This document shows positions 1 to 12,684 of a DNA stretch of 64,000 nucleotides, in pieces. The notes beneath the pieces were generated by a model. The model saw only the letters and a program-made list of their open reading frames with translations. It was not told the DNA's origin and ran no database searches. Origin of the DNA: Trichostrongylus colubriformis. Its lineage: Eukaryota; Nematoda; Chromadorea; Rhabditida; Trichostrongylidae. The translations under genes were made by a program, and so were the position numbers. The DNA is taken from contig OZ022256.1 of NCBI GenBank assembly GCA_963978905.1, positions 29,537,426-29,601,425 on the forward strand. The letters are read 5' to 3'. Numbering within the stretch: the stretch's first letter is position 1; the number at the start of each line of letters is the position of its first letter.

Positions 1-740
1 GAATCTTAATGGTCGTGCCAAATAAATGACACATATCCTCAAATGCTGTGCATTATTTGTACTCGCCGTTCCTCTTCGCAGAAATATTTGCTCACAAGGC
101 CATCCGTTTTCGCTGTCCCTCGCGCAGCTTCATCCACATGACTCGTGCCACAGCCACTTCAGAGCGTACGCCTTACAGGCCAACATACTCCGGAGATGGG
201 AAAACGACAAAAAATAACGTCGACAAGTAAATTTCCTACCTTCACAGGTGACAGTCACTTTTATTAATGTTCATACGAATGTACTCGGAGAAAAGAAAAA
301 TTTACGGCCATACCATTTTCGTCATAATTCTTTCTGCAGGAGCAAAATGCGCAAATATACGGAGCCTGAGCATATTGCGGACTTTTTCCACTACTCAAAT
401 GCAGACTGAAATTTTCATGGGTTTTCGCAAGAACTGAATAATGGAGAACGCGAAAAAGAATGATTAAGGGAAACGAATTCATGTGTATTGCAACTGGGAA
501 ACCTTGAAAAACATTGACACTTCGTAGGAAAACCACGACTTTTGATGACGGCATGGAGCATATGAGCTTTCCAATAATTGTGTGATGCTTGGCATTCCAC
601 CCTTCTACTACTAGTTGAGCGAATTTTCCTTTTCCTGTTGTGACACGGTCTAGTAGAACAAGGCTTCTGTGGCTCCTTTTACATGTGTTTTAGAAGCTTC
701 AAGTTCGGAAAAGGCACAAGCATGGGGTGGGATGGGTCAA

Positions 741-867
741 CAATAGAGTTCAACAAAGAACAGAAGGTAGGTCGATAAGATTAACAATAGAGTTCAACAA
801 AGAACAGAAGGTAGGTCGATAAGATTAACAATAGAGTTCAACAAAGAACAGAAGGTAGGTCGACAAT
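741..867. repeat. 44-bp tandem repeat, about 2.9 copies
   Basis: The motif CAATAGAGTTCAAC recurs at 741, 785 and 829, a 44-bp period. The copies are almost identical, so the array is young or recently homogenised. The last copy decays after 865. No gene overlaps it. Confidence 0.9.
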
Positions 868-1020
868 AAAGTGCAGAGAAATTTGCGATCCATGATAGCT
901 TATAGAGGGCCCTCCGGTTGGTGGTAAGGTATACAAGGGCTTTGGTCAATGAGAGCGTGCAGCAGGGGCTACCTTCATATGTTCCGATTCCGAGGACATC
1001 GACTAGTTCTAGCAAGCAAC

Positions 1021-1595
1021 TACAGGAGTGCCAAAAAAGTTACTTTTTTTCCTCTATTTTCAACACGAAATTAGTCAAACCTTAACGAATTGAACGAGAT
1101 ATTTTCAATCCGAAATTCAAGAGCATGCCCAAGAACATCATCAAAGTTTGTAACGGCCTTCGGCACGAGCAGGATCGGGAGTTCTTGCCAAGCCAATACT
1201 ATGCGCTGCCTCAACTCAGCAAAATCCGCAATTCCGTTAACCTCGTTTATAGAATAGCTAACATAAGCTTGTTCATCCTTGGTAATCGAGGAATGCTAGG
1301 TGGTGTTCTTGAATATTCCGTTTTGTCCAGGTTCCTAGTACCCTTTATTTTCCGGTAGCTGGACGTGTTGTCACATTAAAACTCCTTTGGAGGCAGTTCA
1401 GCGCATGAGAAATGACACCACGGACCGTAACAGGGTTGTCCGAGCAGCAGAGCGTCAGTGGTTTTTGAGAACCAAGACGGCAGTTTTTAGGGAGAGAGGC
1501 GAAGCGGTCTTTCCGAAAGGACCACCACGGGGACAGGCTCTGCTGTTTTGGGCAATTGCAGTAGGTGTTCTAAAGCCCGACGACGTCATCTAACG
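1021..1595 (+). mobile_element. Tc1/mariner-type TIR element fragment
   Basis: It opens with TA followed by CAGGAGTGCCAAAAAAG, which matches the terminal repeat of the complete element at 49519-50266. Translated fragments such as SKIRNSVNLVYRI also resemble the same stretch of that element (GKIRNSIAHVHYL). No matching right end was found, so this copy is probably 3' truncated. It carries no intact ORF. Family assignment rests on the TA plus TIR pattern only. Confidence 0.5.
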
Positions 1596-2764
1596 GCTTC
1601 CACCCAGCTCAACCTTCAGTGGGTTACGAGAGGACGGTGTGAGGATTCGAGGAGACAGCTGTCTGCACGGTCCAAGGACGCTCAGACACCGTTCTTCTTG
1701 CATCCCTATGAGCAAAGCCCTCAACAACCAAACAACCACTCGTAGGATGATCTCCTGTGTATTATCATACCACGTACTGCCATGCTCGCTTACCTATTAT
1801 AATACTTCCATGATGTGTCTTTTACGGTGGTTCTTAACTCGATCACATACTCCTCTTTACTCGCCCTTACACGACTTTACGTTTTTGAGATAATTTTGGT
1901 AAGTTCAATGGCTGAAGACAGGAGTACTCAGCGAGCACCTTTCACTGGGCCCGCTCGCTTACTATATGCCACATTTGTGCCTTGTTTCAGGGGAACATTT
2001 CAGTGACATTTTGCTCCATTACTTTTACCGCTTTTTTCACTCTTTGTTTGGTATACTTTGCGAGTGTGCGTCATGAGCAAAGTTACTCCTTCGTTCAGCA
2101 CTCTCCGATGTGCAGACCGGAAAAGTGCATCTGTATTGGAAGCATATCGGATGTGAATAACTGGATGACTTTTCCGATAAATAATGGAACAATTCCTCCA
2201 TTTCACCATAAAAGTCCCTTCAAATTATTTCATTCCGAGGTACGTCGAACTAGAGAAGCCGACTTTCTTACGGACATTCACGCTGCCAGTGGATCAGACC
2301 GAGAGAGTTATCACAAATACAGTTCACATTACTCGGAAAAATTGTGATTCGGGGAAGGCATTGTTATTCATTTCGCTTTTTTTAAATTAGTTACCATAAC
2401 AACCTTCCCTATCTTCTGCAAGCTTGATGAACACGTCCACGGAAATCCCTTGATGTTAATTCCTCTCAGATTCACTCTATCAGGAGAGTACATGAAAAGA
2501 ACACGAAAAAATCCCAAAAATTTCCTTTGTTCTAATGCAGAAATCGAGAATTCGTAAAAACAGCAACGCGCTTCAATTCCCAGCTTTCCCAGCTTGAGAA
2601 ACTTTTTGAGAGTTCTAAACTTACTCTCTTTTGTACTCATATGAGTGTTATTGTAGTTGAAATTAGTTGTCGGTGAAGGAGCGTCGTTCGAATTTTGATT
2701 TGATTTGCTTCTCACTCTGCCCGAACGACGGCGTGACCGCGGCCGCTTCGCTTCCAGAGCCCTC

Positions 2765-4487
2765 ACGACCAGGGTCAAGCGTCCAGTTGAGGAAAATTTT
2801 CGAAAAATACGACCCCCCTCCCAAAAAGGGGGCCCCAATACGACCCCCCTTTTTTCAGGTTCCACTTCTTCTGTGGTTTCTACCAAGCCAGTGCGAATCA
2901 CGGAAATTAAGAGCCTAAAAAACACTAAGGCCAAACCAAACTCCTGACAAGAGAGAGAATAAGAACCCAACAAAACTCAGTAGTCGTGTTCCAAAACAAA
3001 ATCGACAGGAATAGTGAGGTACACAGTAAGGGAATATAACACTCACTGTACATAGCAAAACTTTGAGTATGTTCCCCAGGCATAAAAGAGGATTATGAAA
3101 AGGAAAATCCAATGCATTCAAAGTTATGGATCAGACAGTATATTTGCGAAAAGTGCTTGCCATTTGAACATGCCTGATGCCAAGAGGACCGTCAAAATGA
3201 GGTGATATCAAAGTAGAAGTGTTTTCTGTAGTCAGCAGAAAGAGTTCAACCAATTGCGAAAGTGAAGTTCCGCAAGGGATTCGAACCATAGTCTTCAGCC
3301 TATTGAGCGAGACACTTCCTCTCCGCCAAGCCCGTGCCCACTGTTTATTGGCTTGTGGTGTATTTGGGCCGACTTTCGTCGAAAAACGGCCTCTCAAAAA
3401 CACTTCTCACAGAATCGTTCTGCAAATTTGGAATGCAGATTCGAGATCAGCGTCCGAAAATGCATCGGACCATGTGTGTCCCATTCCGAATGGCCACTTC
3501 GACCTCGGGTTTTTCCCTTGTAAATTTGGACACATTTGAATACTTCAAACTTTACCTAGAGCCCATCTTTCAAACATCTGTAAACTGTTTTCCTAATAAC
3601 TCCCTCAGACCTATCTATTGGCCGCTTGCTTTCCCCAATGGTTGCTCAGTTCTCGATATGGGTTTCCAGATGAGGATTAGATGAGGAAAATTCGAAGTGT
3701 TCCACGGAAATGGCCATAACTTCCTTCAAGCTTAACCATATGAGTGCGATTCGTTGAAGCGGGGTCTGCGAAGTTGCCGCTTCCGAATGACTACCTGAGC
3801 TATGCCATGCCTTCAAAACGAAGGAAGTTATTTTGAGGGAAGCCAGATGAGGATTAGATGAGGAAAATTTTGGAAAATTGAAGTGTTCCACTTTAATTGG
3901 TCATAACTTTCTTCAAACTTGACCATATGAGTGCGTTCTTCCGTGAGCAGGGTCTGCGAGATTTCCGCTTTCGAATGTTTGCCTGAGCTATGCCATATTT
4001 CCACAACGAAGGAAAAAATCCAGAAAAGCCAGTTTAGAAAAGACTTTTTTTCGTGAATTTGCGATATCTTCCCAAGTTTTCCGAAAAATTGATTCATTGT
4101 TACTGAAATTTCTCTAGTATGCATCCATCGCTCTCGAAGACCTAGTGGGAGGGCGAGAAGCATCGGTCAGCTTCTCCGTGGGATGCGCCATGTATGAGGA
4201 TTTCATCCACATCCTCAATGAATACAAACGTTTTTCCGGTTCACATAATGGCCGCTAACACCAGATTACGTACTTGCAAACGTAGTAAGATATGAAAGAA
4301 GTCCACATCACCTAATTTTTCGTTTTCATCCCATTGTTTCTGGAGTGTCCGTCCACGGTGGTACCCGTTGATAGATATCGCTTTCCACGGATAATATGAT
4401 TTTCGGAGGTGCCTCTGTACGTGTGAAAGGATTATTGGCATAGACCGGTTTCGTTGAGGATCGCGCCATGCATGAGGCTTCCATGAT
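2765..4487 (+). repeat. Large dispersed repeat, copy A (unnamed family)
   Basis: This copy shares the same order of blocks with copies at 12685-13540 and, inverted, 15897-17085. It starts near a GGGTCAAGC block followed by AAAATACGACCC and C-rich runs. It then has a block around CTAGAGCCCATCTTTC (3555), two tandem units of about 185 bp (3665-4015) containing CATATGAGTGCG, a block containing GGATGCGCCATGTATGAGG (4178) and a 3' block ending near CCATGATGAT. No ORF survives and the element class is unclear; a non-autonomous DNA or Helitron-type element is possible. The block at 3120-3540 includes a tRNA-like unit not seen in the other copies. Confidence 0.65.
3240..3355 (-). repeat. tRNA-derived SINE-like unit
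   Basis: On the minus strand there is a perfect RNA polymerase III A box (TGGCGGAGAGG, about 3329) followed about 30 nt later by a perfect B box (GGTTCGAATCC). The flanks do not fold into a full tRNA acceptor stem by eye, so a SINE head or a degenerate tRNA copy is more likely than a working tRNA. Confidence 0.45.
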
Positions 4488-4599
4488 GATTAACTTAAAC
4501 TAGTTTCGATTCGCACCCAATTAGTCAGTTTTATCATTTCTCCCCTGATACTTTAGACGGTTCAGCCTGAGAAAATCTGTTGATCACTGCCTACCTCAA

Positions 4600-4700
4600 C
4601 GTTTATGACCCCCCCCCCTCCTAGCTGACCAAATACGACCCCCCTCGTTGAGGATTCCTCAACGGAGGCTTGACCCTGCTCACGACCCCGCCCAAGACAA
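4600..4700 (-). repeat. Short fragment of the large dispersed repeat
   Basis: ATACGACCCCCCTCG followed by CAACGGAGGCTTGACCCTG is the terminal block of the large repeat family in reverse orientation. A similar isolated end fragment lies at 11455-11510. No other block of the family is present here. Confidence 0.5.
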
Positions 4701-5228
4701 GCCCACCTCGTCAGACGTTACTTTGAGAAGATCTATCGCCTGTACCCAGCAAAGACAACATAGATATATGAGTAAAAGAATAACTAAAATTTCCGTGAGA
4801 ACGGTGTCTTTTCCTTTAGTTTTTCAGTACCTAAAAATTTTAGGACATAGATACAAGAAAAATCATCTGAAGGATGAGGGTCTACTTGTTTTTTGAAGGA
4901 TATCGCCGTGCCTGTACTATTCGCGTGTAGGCATATAGTTTCCGACACTGATACAATGCTTGAACTTGGGCCGTGTAACGAATTCGCTGCGGGAGCAGCG
5001 GATGTGTATATCTCCCATGAATCATCTCACTTTCAGGGCGCAAGTATAGGATGATAATGGCTCGGGAGACGACTGCCTGCGCGTTCCGAGGACCCTCAGA
5101 CACTGTTTCTCTGAATCTCTATAGACGATGTCCTAAACAACCAGACAACTGCTCCAACGCATGATCTTCCTTATCTTGTCTCGCCATGTAATCCTTTGTT
5201 CGCTATCCTTGAGATGATAGCGGAAGAG
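4700..5228. other. Non-coding stretch, nothing recognised
   Basis: I see no exon, RNA gene or clear repeat boundary here. Short ORFs in all frames have no recognisable similarity and no splice-supported structure. Confidence 0.5.
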
Positions 5229-5494
5229 AGGGGTGGAGTGCAAGTGTTCCGACTGGTGAGGCCAGATCAGGTTGCGCGGCGGACACGCCCATTCGCGCGC
5301 GGCGGATTGCAATCAGGTAAAGACAGGTAAAAACACGCTGCCAAAGTTCCTCCCCTAAAAAGGCTCAGGCAAATCTGGGAGAGCCCAGACGGCGAAGGAC
5401 ACGGCACCATTCGGGCAATTCGCGAAGCGTCGCCGCGCGCGGTGACTTGATTCAGTGCCGGCCTCTAGAAATCGGAACACTTGCAAACACCCCG
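5229..5494. repeat. Fold-back element with conserved 51-bp core
   Basis: The left arm, containing GTGCAAGTGTTCCGA (about 5238), and the right arm, containing TCGGAACACTTGCAAAC (about 5471), are inverted copies. A second inner pair is GC-rich (CGCGCGCGGCGG versus CGCCGCGCGCGG). The loop, 5341-5391, contains CCTAAAAAGGCTCAGG and CTGGGAGAG. It matches the loop of the hairpin at 22611-22745 at 45 of 51 positions, although the arms differ. A small palindrome (ACACTTACC/GGTAAGTGT) follows at 5690-5712. Confidence 0.7.
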
Positions 5495-5499
5495 GAAGG

Positions 5500-6900
5500 G
5501 AGACTTCTCCTGGATATGCTTCGAAGGCCCAAGCTTGCCGAAAACGGAGCCGCACCGGTATTGTCATTGCTAGCCGCGCTGGAGGAGTGCCACTTCTGCT
5601 GAGGGGGCGTCACGAGACCGTCTCCAAAAGCACGACCACCGATGCCTCCTTCTAACAAATCCGGGATATACTTGCAAGAATAACACTAGTAACACTTACC
5701 CGAAAGGTAAGTGTGTGTAAATACAAATCGAAAAGCGAGGACTTCACATGCATGTGAACCTGGGGAAGTTTATATCGGTTCAATGGATTTTGTTATAAGG
5801 CAATGAGAGGTGTGACGAAGAGGAGGGATATAATGTGTTTATCAGTAGATGGAATAAAAATACACATCTTGAAAATACCTGCAGGTTTTTCAAAAAGTTC
5901 AAGAAGTTCTAAAAACTCAAACTCAGCAATTATCTTCCTGTCTACAGCACTTCAACACAGCATGAATTCTTTGTCAAAGTGGCTTCAATACCGGCACTCC
6001 CTGGGGCTTCACATAGAGGAAAGCGCAGACCAGTACGGTCCGTACCCAACGAGATATTTTTTCCAGTATCTAGGAGAACGTATTATGCTCAAACGTGGTA
6101 TGTAAAAAAATGTTTTACCAGAGACATCCGTCGTAAGGTTTCTCACAACGCATTTAAGCAATACGACAGTACGCAAGTGCGAGCTTAGCTGAGTTTCGTC
6201 GAATCTAGCAGGATATGCACGGTGAATGGCGTACAGCTGACAGATAGTGAGCATTTGAATAGAATCACATTATCATCACGAAGAGCATCTCAGCAATCCC
6301 TTATCAGGAAAACAAAAAATTATAAACTGTGTAAAACAACGATATGAGGTAGATAATAAATAACAAAATACCTCAAAATGACACGAATACAAAAGTCAAA
6401 ACAAAAACAAGAGCTTAGTTGCTCAAGTCAACCGAAACCTCAGCGAAAGCGTCAGGTACGGTAGTAAAGTAGTGGAACCAGATAGCTATAAATTTACCTC
6501 CAAGTGAGCTGTATACTCTGTTAAACGACTTAGACTGGCCTCACAAGCCTTCCTACTAAAAAACTCACATTAACATAGTAAGCAGAAGAACCGCTACTTT
6601 TTAATAGTTGGCTGTGACTCAACTACGAGCGACGAAATATAAAGTAAATGCAGAGATGCAGACCAGTTGAGTACCTCGCGGTAACTCAACTCATCAGCGT
6701 CTCTACTTTCACATCATTTTTCCAAAACTAGTAGTTGTAAAGGGTTTTCGGTAGCTGATGGAAAGATTGCCACATGGAATGCGTGAAACCATGTAGAAGT
6801 AGACTGGAAAAGGGTTTCGCGTAGATTACTCCGTCCCAGTTTATCATCCAGACTAATAACACGGCCGCTTATGAAATAGCTGAGCTCACTGACAAGTACC
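5500..6900. other. Intergenic, downstream of HDHD5-like gene
   Basis: This is the 3' flank of the minus-strand hydrolase gene that ends at 6901. It is AT-rich, especially 6300-6420. I see no further exon and no strong repeat apart from the palindrome at 5690-5712. Confidence 0.5.
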
Positions 6901-9900
6901 TCAAATAGGAACACGGAATCTCTCTCGGGAAATGATCAGCTGAACAGCAGCGTAAAGGTCGTTCTCGACGAAGTCGGGCTGCTTCAGGGCGAATTGTTCG
7001 CCAGGAGACAAATTTTCGATCAACATCGAAAGGGGCTGTACCAACCCGTTGACACGACAACCTTCTAAAATAAAAACCGATAGATGAAGCGACTTTTCCC
7101 TACTGTTCCTAGAATCAAATCGCGAACAGTAGTGGCTAATGTGCCTCTACTGGTTGCTTGTGGTAGTTGTGGTGTTAATTATCGGAATCAAGCATCTGGA
7201 AACTTCTGCAAGTTACAGAAGGGAGCAAGTGATCTGTATGAAAGCAATCACCTCTATAGACTCCAGTCTCCACAAGTATCGACACACAGCTGTCAACGAC
7301 GTGCCGTGTTCGAATGCCAGGAGGATCGCTTTCCTCAAGAAGATCGAGGTCCAGGTGATCGAATCGCCCACGACCACCATGTCGGAGGTACCGATTGAAC
7401 AATTTTGCGCCTAGCACGTCGGACATGGGATTGTCCCTGAATAAAAGCATATGGAAGCTGTTGATACGAGCTTACGGAATTGTAATTACTTCCAAAAAAA
7501 CTTACCCTATAACGTAAAGTGTCTTGATAGCCTCCATCTCCATCCCATGAGCATGACGCTGAGTTACGTGAGCCGCATGCAAGTAGCTGATCTGACAACA
7601 TCAATGATTCTTCCACAGAAACGCCAAACTTTGCGAGATCAGTCATTATAGCTGAGCCATTCAAATATGTCAAGGTACAAGAGAGGAAAGAACATTGGAT
7701 GCACTGTTCAGCGTTGATCACTTTTGGATACGCCACGCATGTAACTTTCAAACGAAGATATTAATGCACTCGCGCGTTTATACAGCTTATGAAATGACTT
7801 GGAAGCTTAACCAACTCTAGTTTTATCATTCAAAAGTAACAGCTTGTCAATAGTTGAGTTGATAGTTAATAACCCGATCTTCTGAACGCACCAGCAAAGT
7901 TCTGATTTTATCACAGGACTGTCTTCACTTTAGTGGATGCATAACCAAAGCTAAAGATCTCCATTATTATTCAAAGCGTTGCGTTGTCTGTGTGCCACAA
8001 TATTCGATATTACCTGAGGAACCACCCGTAGCAGCAAAGTTTGCAGACAACATCAAGATATTAAGCATCCTCTCTAGTCGTGTACCAGCAGAGTACAAAT
8101 TCCAAAACTGCTGGTCACACTGCATTCATTCATGGAACAAAAGAAAACCGCTAACCTCCGTCGGCTTTCCGAGCACAGCTTCATAGTGCATTCGCCTTCC
8201 TGTCAGCTTCTCATATAAGGTCTCCAGGCAATGAATAAAAATTCCATGACCAATACTGTAAAACTCTTTTTTGACCTCAAAATACCTCTCGTTGAAGAAT
8301 CTGGTAGTACCGTGGCAACTCAGATCTTTCAGCCATCCAAACTAAATCCGCATTGCACGCTATGACTGGAATCTGTGCCGGATAGTTGGTTTGGCCACGC
8401 GTGAAGTTGACCATTCCTTAATGAAGACAGTAAGAAGCACAGGTTATTTCAACGTGAGAGTTAAAGAACCTCGTACTTCCACTGGTCAGCAAAACATCTA
8501 TCAACAACTGAAGAGCCGATTCCCAACCATTCGGTTCTCCTAACATAACTATCACTAAAAAGTAGAAAGTGTGTACATGTAACTTCAAATCATTGAGCTG
8601 TGCATTATTCAGAAGAAAAGGCAAGCATTACCATCTATTGGCTGGAAGTGTTGCCGCAAATCTGCAAGTGTGGTTCCGTCGTAAGTTTTACGTGAAAAAT
8701 CGAGGCAATCCAGATCCGGGAATAATGAACGCAAATCCTCTATAGTTGTGACATTCTTGAAACCAACGCTGGAAACAACGGTGACGGTAGGACCTTTACC
8801 TTGGCTGTGGAATTTATGAGAAGACACATTCGACGGACAGAATATGAACTGAACAACGATATGGCGATAGTCGATATGACCGCGTGAGCACGTCCCAAAT
8901 CCTACCAGAACCCCTATAGTCAAGAGAATTTCTATCGATAAGCAACAAATCCATTTTCAGAAATGAATCGATCAGAAGTGACAAGCTATCGTGGTAATAT
9001 GAGCAATGAATGCGTTCTCTCACTCTCCAACAAGCTTTTTAGTATACAGGGGTGTGCCAGGATTATGGGCGCCAAAGTTCATGTTTACTTGTACTCCTCT
9101 ATACAAATTGTATCAATGCTTTTTCTTTCATCTGCTGCTCAGTGGGTGCACAAGATCTTCTACCAGGTTGAGTACTTCTTGAGATGAAGCTCATGATATT
9201 TTTGAGATTTCAAAACTTTTCAAATGGACTTTGCGGTCAGTTGCTTCAACGGTGACATGCACCTCGCCGTACCCCTGTAAAAATTTTCATGGACTGAACA
9301 GTTAAAGGCACCTATTGTGGCCAACAACCTCTTGTACGGTACACCATGCCGATAGGACGTTTAGATACCTGTGAGCGGATCCCATTAATGATTTGGGAAC
9401 CGATGATGACACGCCCATGATTTCCGTCGACTTCGGCGCAAAGCTTGCGAAAATATGAACATGTAGAACACGCTGCTAGTTATAATGAAGCGTTGGCCTC
9501 ATTGGTACTCCTTCACAACACTTGGTGAGTTTAGGAGCATGGCGCCTCAGTTTATCGAATCAAAGTAATTCGAAAGCGCTGCCGACTCAATCTTGTCACA
9601 TTCATCACTTGCCGAGGCTTCCGTCGAACCCACCAAAACATGATTCCATTGACCTCCTGCCGGGGTCCCCAACTCAAAGAAGGGTCTGGAAAGTCAGTCA
9701 TCCTAGTGTGGAGTCAAATGAGATAGCCCTGGAAAGGATTTGGGAAGGAATGTAAGGAAAAACTTGCGTGTCAAAGGCGGTTGGATGATGAAGACACTTT
9801 GAGCTTGTATCCCTGTTGGAGCAGGACAACCTGTGATGTGACTGCTGTGCCTTGTTGCACAAGATATGAGTAAAGTTGTGAATGGGTTCATTTTTCATTC

Positions 9901-12113
9901 ACTCTAGTGACACCAACATACTGCAATACATTGGCGCCCATAATTTTGAGACACCCTGTACATGCCATTGAAGTGATTACGCGGATTTCACGATTGCAGT
10001 ACCATTTCACCCACAGTTTCTATAGAAAAATATAGGAGTGAAGTCCAAGTGGCATCTGCACCAATACATACTCGATGAAAACATCCGTAATGTCTGCATA
10101 CATACAGCAGCGGGCACATTGTGTTTGCTACCCACGAGTCCCACGAGGAGACGTTGGTAACGGGCTGCGACTAGTGATCACCGCATATTTTCGGTCAAAA
10201 GAAAAAAACTCACGCCGTTGCTATACTTCTTGCATTTTGTTGTCCAACGACTAGCACATGTTGGTCGTGTAGCTCACGAAACATCCGCAAGGGGCTGTGC
10301 GCCATGATGATTTGACTCGGGGCGATCTGTCACCACTTTTCATTAATGCATGACGACCCTATCAGCTTTTCTTCATATGCAGGTTGAGGTTATAGCTCAA
10401 CTATGATGATTTTCTTGATAGGTTTCAAATTTTATTATAATTTCCTTGCGTCATTTTCGAAGGGCAGAGGACTGATCGAAAAATTTACTGTACTACAGAG
10501 GCGTGTTCGTATTCCGTCCAAAGCAGTGAGCATAGTGAATTATTGCCGCGAAATGAGCAAAGAGTGGCTAAACCTGAGTAACCTGGCGCTACGGCGGCCG
10601 TTTTTGCAATTAATGGGGCCTTAACAGCAGCGTAGACTGGACGAAACGTGAGCGCACCCGTCCCAGCATTACCACCGCTTTGAGAGCAGTTCCAGGGTCA
10701 AGCTTGTTGTCAATTCCTGTGAAATGCACTCTTGTTCGAGGATCATCATGCCTGAATTTTGGTGACATCCAGTGCGCAGAAGCTCCCTCAGCGGAGTTTA
10801 ATGTTGACAGTTGGCCATTTCGATGGCATGACGCAGTGACAATTTGACATGATTCGGTTACCGCTGAGCTCGCTTATACGGCTCCACTAGAAGGTATTGC
10901 GCTCTCAGAAGCTCAACGATCGCCTTGACTTTTTGGATCGGTTGCGAAAAGAATGGCGTAATTTCTAGCATCGTTGTCAGACTTTCAGAACGTCAACGGC
11001 CTTCCGGAAGTAGAGGCAATTTTCACGTTCGGTATATAGGGGCTTCACTTCAAATTCATTTCAAATTTATATATCACGGAGCAAATACCGTGGATATTTC
11101 CCTTCGGCAACGATAGGAAAGGAGACGAAAGCTCCCATTCGCTCACGAAAAGATTTGGTAAATATTCTGCTCTATCTCCAGCAGTCTGGCGTCGAGGAAA
11201 TTTTTCAAGAATTCGTTTGTTCAAAAAGAATCCTGGTACGACAGCCCTTTCCCCTCTTTCTCTCCGAAGACTCCTCACGGTCGACACCCGCGGCGTCCTG
11301 TGTCGAATGTTTATACTCGAGCCGTCCCCCCCCCTACTGCTACCTAATTCTATTCATTGAGATCGAATTTCGCCTAGAAATTTTCTTAAGGGCTCATGGG
11401 TGTTGAAGAATGGTCGACTGAGAGAACTCTTTCATCTCTTTCACCCCCTCCTTCAAACCCAAAATACGACCCAGATATCGGGGAATCCTCGACGGAGGAC
11501 TGAGCCTGGAGATTTTATTCACTCCGCCCTATTTCTATATCGCCCACTGCAAAGTTGTATTATATATCATAACTAAAGCAACAAACTCCTCGGATGAAAC
11601 ATATGATATAGACGACATCCTTGAAAAAGCCAACCTGGAACCCTAGATGTTGTGACAATTTTTCCGCTTTTTCCGCTCGCATACAATTCGTACCGTTTGT
11701 CAAGAAAACCTGAAAAATTGGATCAGGTACACAGTGCACATCAAAAGCAAACAGTAAGCTATGGACAATACATTACTGCTTCCTCGAAAATAAATGATGT
11801 TCATCCCATCGATGCGAAAACTTTCAAACAGCTGACTCACCGTTGGAATAACGAACCTGTGGTTGTCATCTGTGATGAGGTTAAGCGCCTCCTTAACACG
11901 TGGCAACAGTTCTCGACCTCGAAGTAGTACGCCATCAACGTCTAGTACAATACCAAACGCCGTCTGAGAGGAAACAAGGATTATTCTCCGAAGATTGTCT
12001 TGCCCTGCCATCTGCATCGCGCACTGCAGGGCAAGCCTGCTTCTCTTATAAATAGCTGTGAATAGCCGCCATTTTCTGAACAATAAACCACTCTGGAATC
12101 CCCCTATTGTCAT
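6901..12113 (-). CDS. HDHD5: HDHD5/CECR5-type HAD-family hydrolase, complete
   Basis: Ten exons join in frame to 438 residues plus stop: 11841-12113, 11635-11709, 10214-10326, 8632-8768, 8477-8554, 8311-8416, 8156-8255, 7506-7591, 7252-7436 and 6901-7064. All junctions are GT/AG and every phase agrees. The product is a haloacid-dehalogenase-type phosphatase homologue; its human relative is 423 residues and considered mitochondrial. Motif I is LDVDGVL (Asp58, Asp60), motif II is FLTNG (about 93-97), the cap segment includes MAHSPLRMF and LGEPNGWES, and motif IV is GDNPMSDV (323-330). The N-terminal 50 residues are rich in Arg, Lys and Phe with few acids, consistent with a mitochondrial presequence. 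The substrate is not known from sequence. The first ATG was chosen because it gives this leader in one uninterrupted exon; Met at other positions is possible. Intron 3 carries a dead mariner (9047-9958). Confidence 0.93.
9047..9958 (+). mobile_element. Decayed Tc1/mariner element in HDHD5 intron
   Basis: It is flanked by TA at 9045 and 9959. The termini are inverted: CAGGGGTGTGCCAGGATTAT on the left, and ATAATTTTGAGACACCCTG on the right, with GGCGCC adjoining on both sides. Near 9690-9830 a plus-strand reading resembles a transposase C-terminus (ALERIWEGM, then KTCVSKAV) with stops. It lies in the intron between the third and fourth hydrolase exons, in the opposite orientation to the gene. 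Confidence 0.75.
10610..10771 (-). pseudogene. Coding-like remnant, unidentified
   Basis: Inside HDHD5 intron 2 there is an open minus-strand reading containing PRTRVHFTGIDNKLDPG and ending at a stop at 10610. A further piece, IVELLRAQYLLVEP, lies just upstream (about 10900). The codon pattern looks protein-like, but the pieces are broken by stops and I do not recognise the family. It could be a transposon remnant, a retro-copy fragment or chance. Confidence 0.25.
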
Positions 12114-12148
12114 CGCCCTTGCAGTTACGTGCAATCATTCTCCGATAC

Positions 12149-12171
12149 TTCAAACTTCGAGGTAATTACCG
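12149..12171 (-). other. SL1-like sequence upstream of HDHD5 start
   Basis: On the minus strand, 36-58 nt before the chosen ATG, the genome reads GGTAATTACCTCGAAG then TTTGAAG. This resembles the nematode spliced leader SL1 with small gaps. It has no donor or Sm-like downstream site that I can see, so it is not an SL RNA gene. Coincidence is the simplest explanation; a relic of a leader-bearing cDNA is an alternative. Confidence 0.25.
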
Positions 12172-12684
12172 AGCTTCGTCTCAGCTTACAAGTGGTTTTT
12201 AGTTCCTCTGCTATTAGTAAGTTTTTCTGCGAAACCTAGCAAAAATTGTAAACCAACGATGGGATGTTCGGAAATTCTATGTTTACATTGCCAATATACC
12301 TCCATTCACTTCTGAATGAGATCTGACAACTGGATGGATTTCCCCTGATGCTGCTGCTTCGGTATATTCACATAGGATTGACTGAAGATGAGCTCCGTCA
12401 TAGATCCGAATCGAGTCAAGGGAAAAGAGATAAGAATGTCTCCCCTGTTCCGGACAAGGTTGGCACAAACTCACTAAGTGAACGCGGTAAATGTTCTAAA
12501 AACACCGAAAGGGACAATTTTAGCAGACCGCGGAGTAATTATGGAATGTAAAATCGGGGTGCTAATAGTGAAGCAGTACAGAAAAAACGAAGGTGAGCGG
12601 TCAGAAATTCGAGAACACGCATCAGTGGCCGCTAATGAGTAGAGGCAGACGGCGAGAAACTTCGCCAGAAAGCGCGAACGGAAA

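Noticed and set aside
2368..2973. 201-codon minus-strand ORF, one of the longest open readings
   Set aside because: A large part of it lies in the large dispersed repeat (the ACGACCC/C-rich block) and the rest shows no domain or splice structure. Its length is due to base composition.
8000..8122. Minus-strand segment reading FWNLYSAGTRLERML as an HDHD5 exon
   Set aside because: The exon at 7506-7591 fits the same place in the protein with better length, acceptor and the essential VIGDNP junction.
8769..8812. Extension of HDHD5 exon 4 upstream with GKGP, which resembles the GQGP of the human protein
   Set aside because: The true GQ-containing segment is encoded in the exon at 10214-10326, and only the acceptor at 8769 gives a correct phase and alignment.
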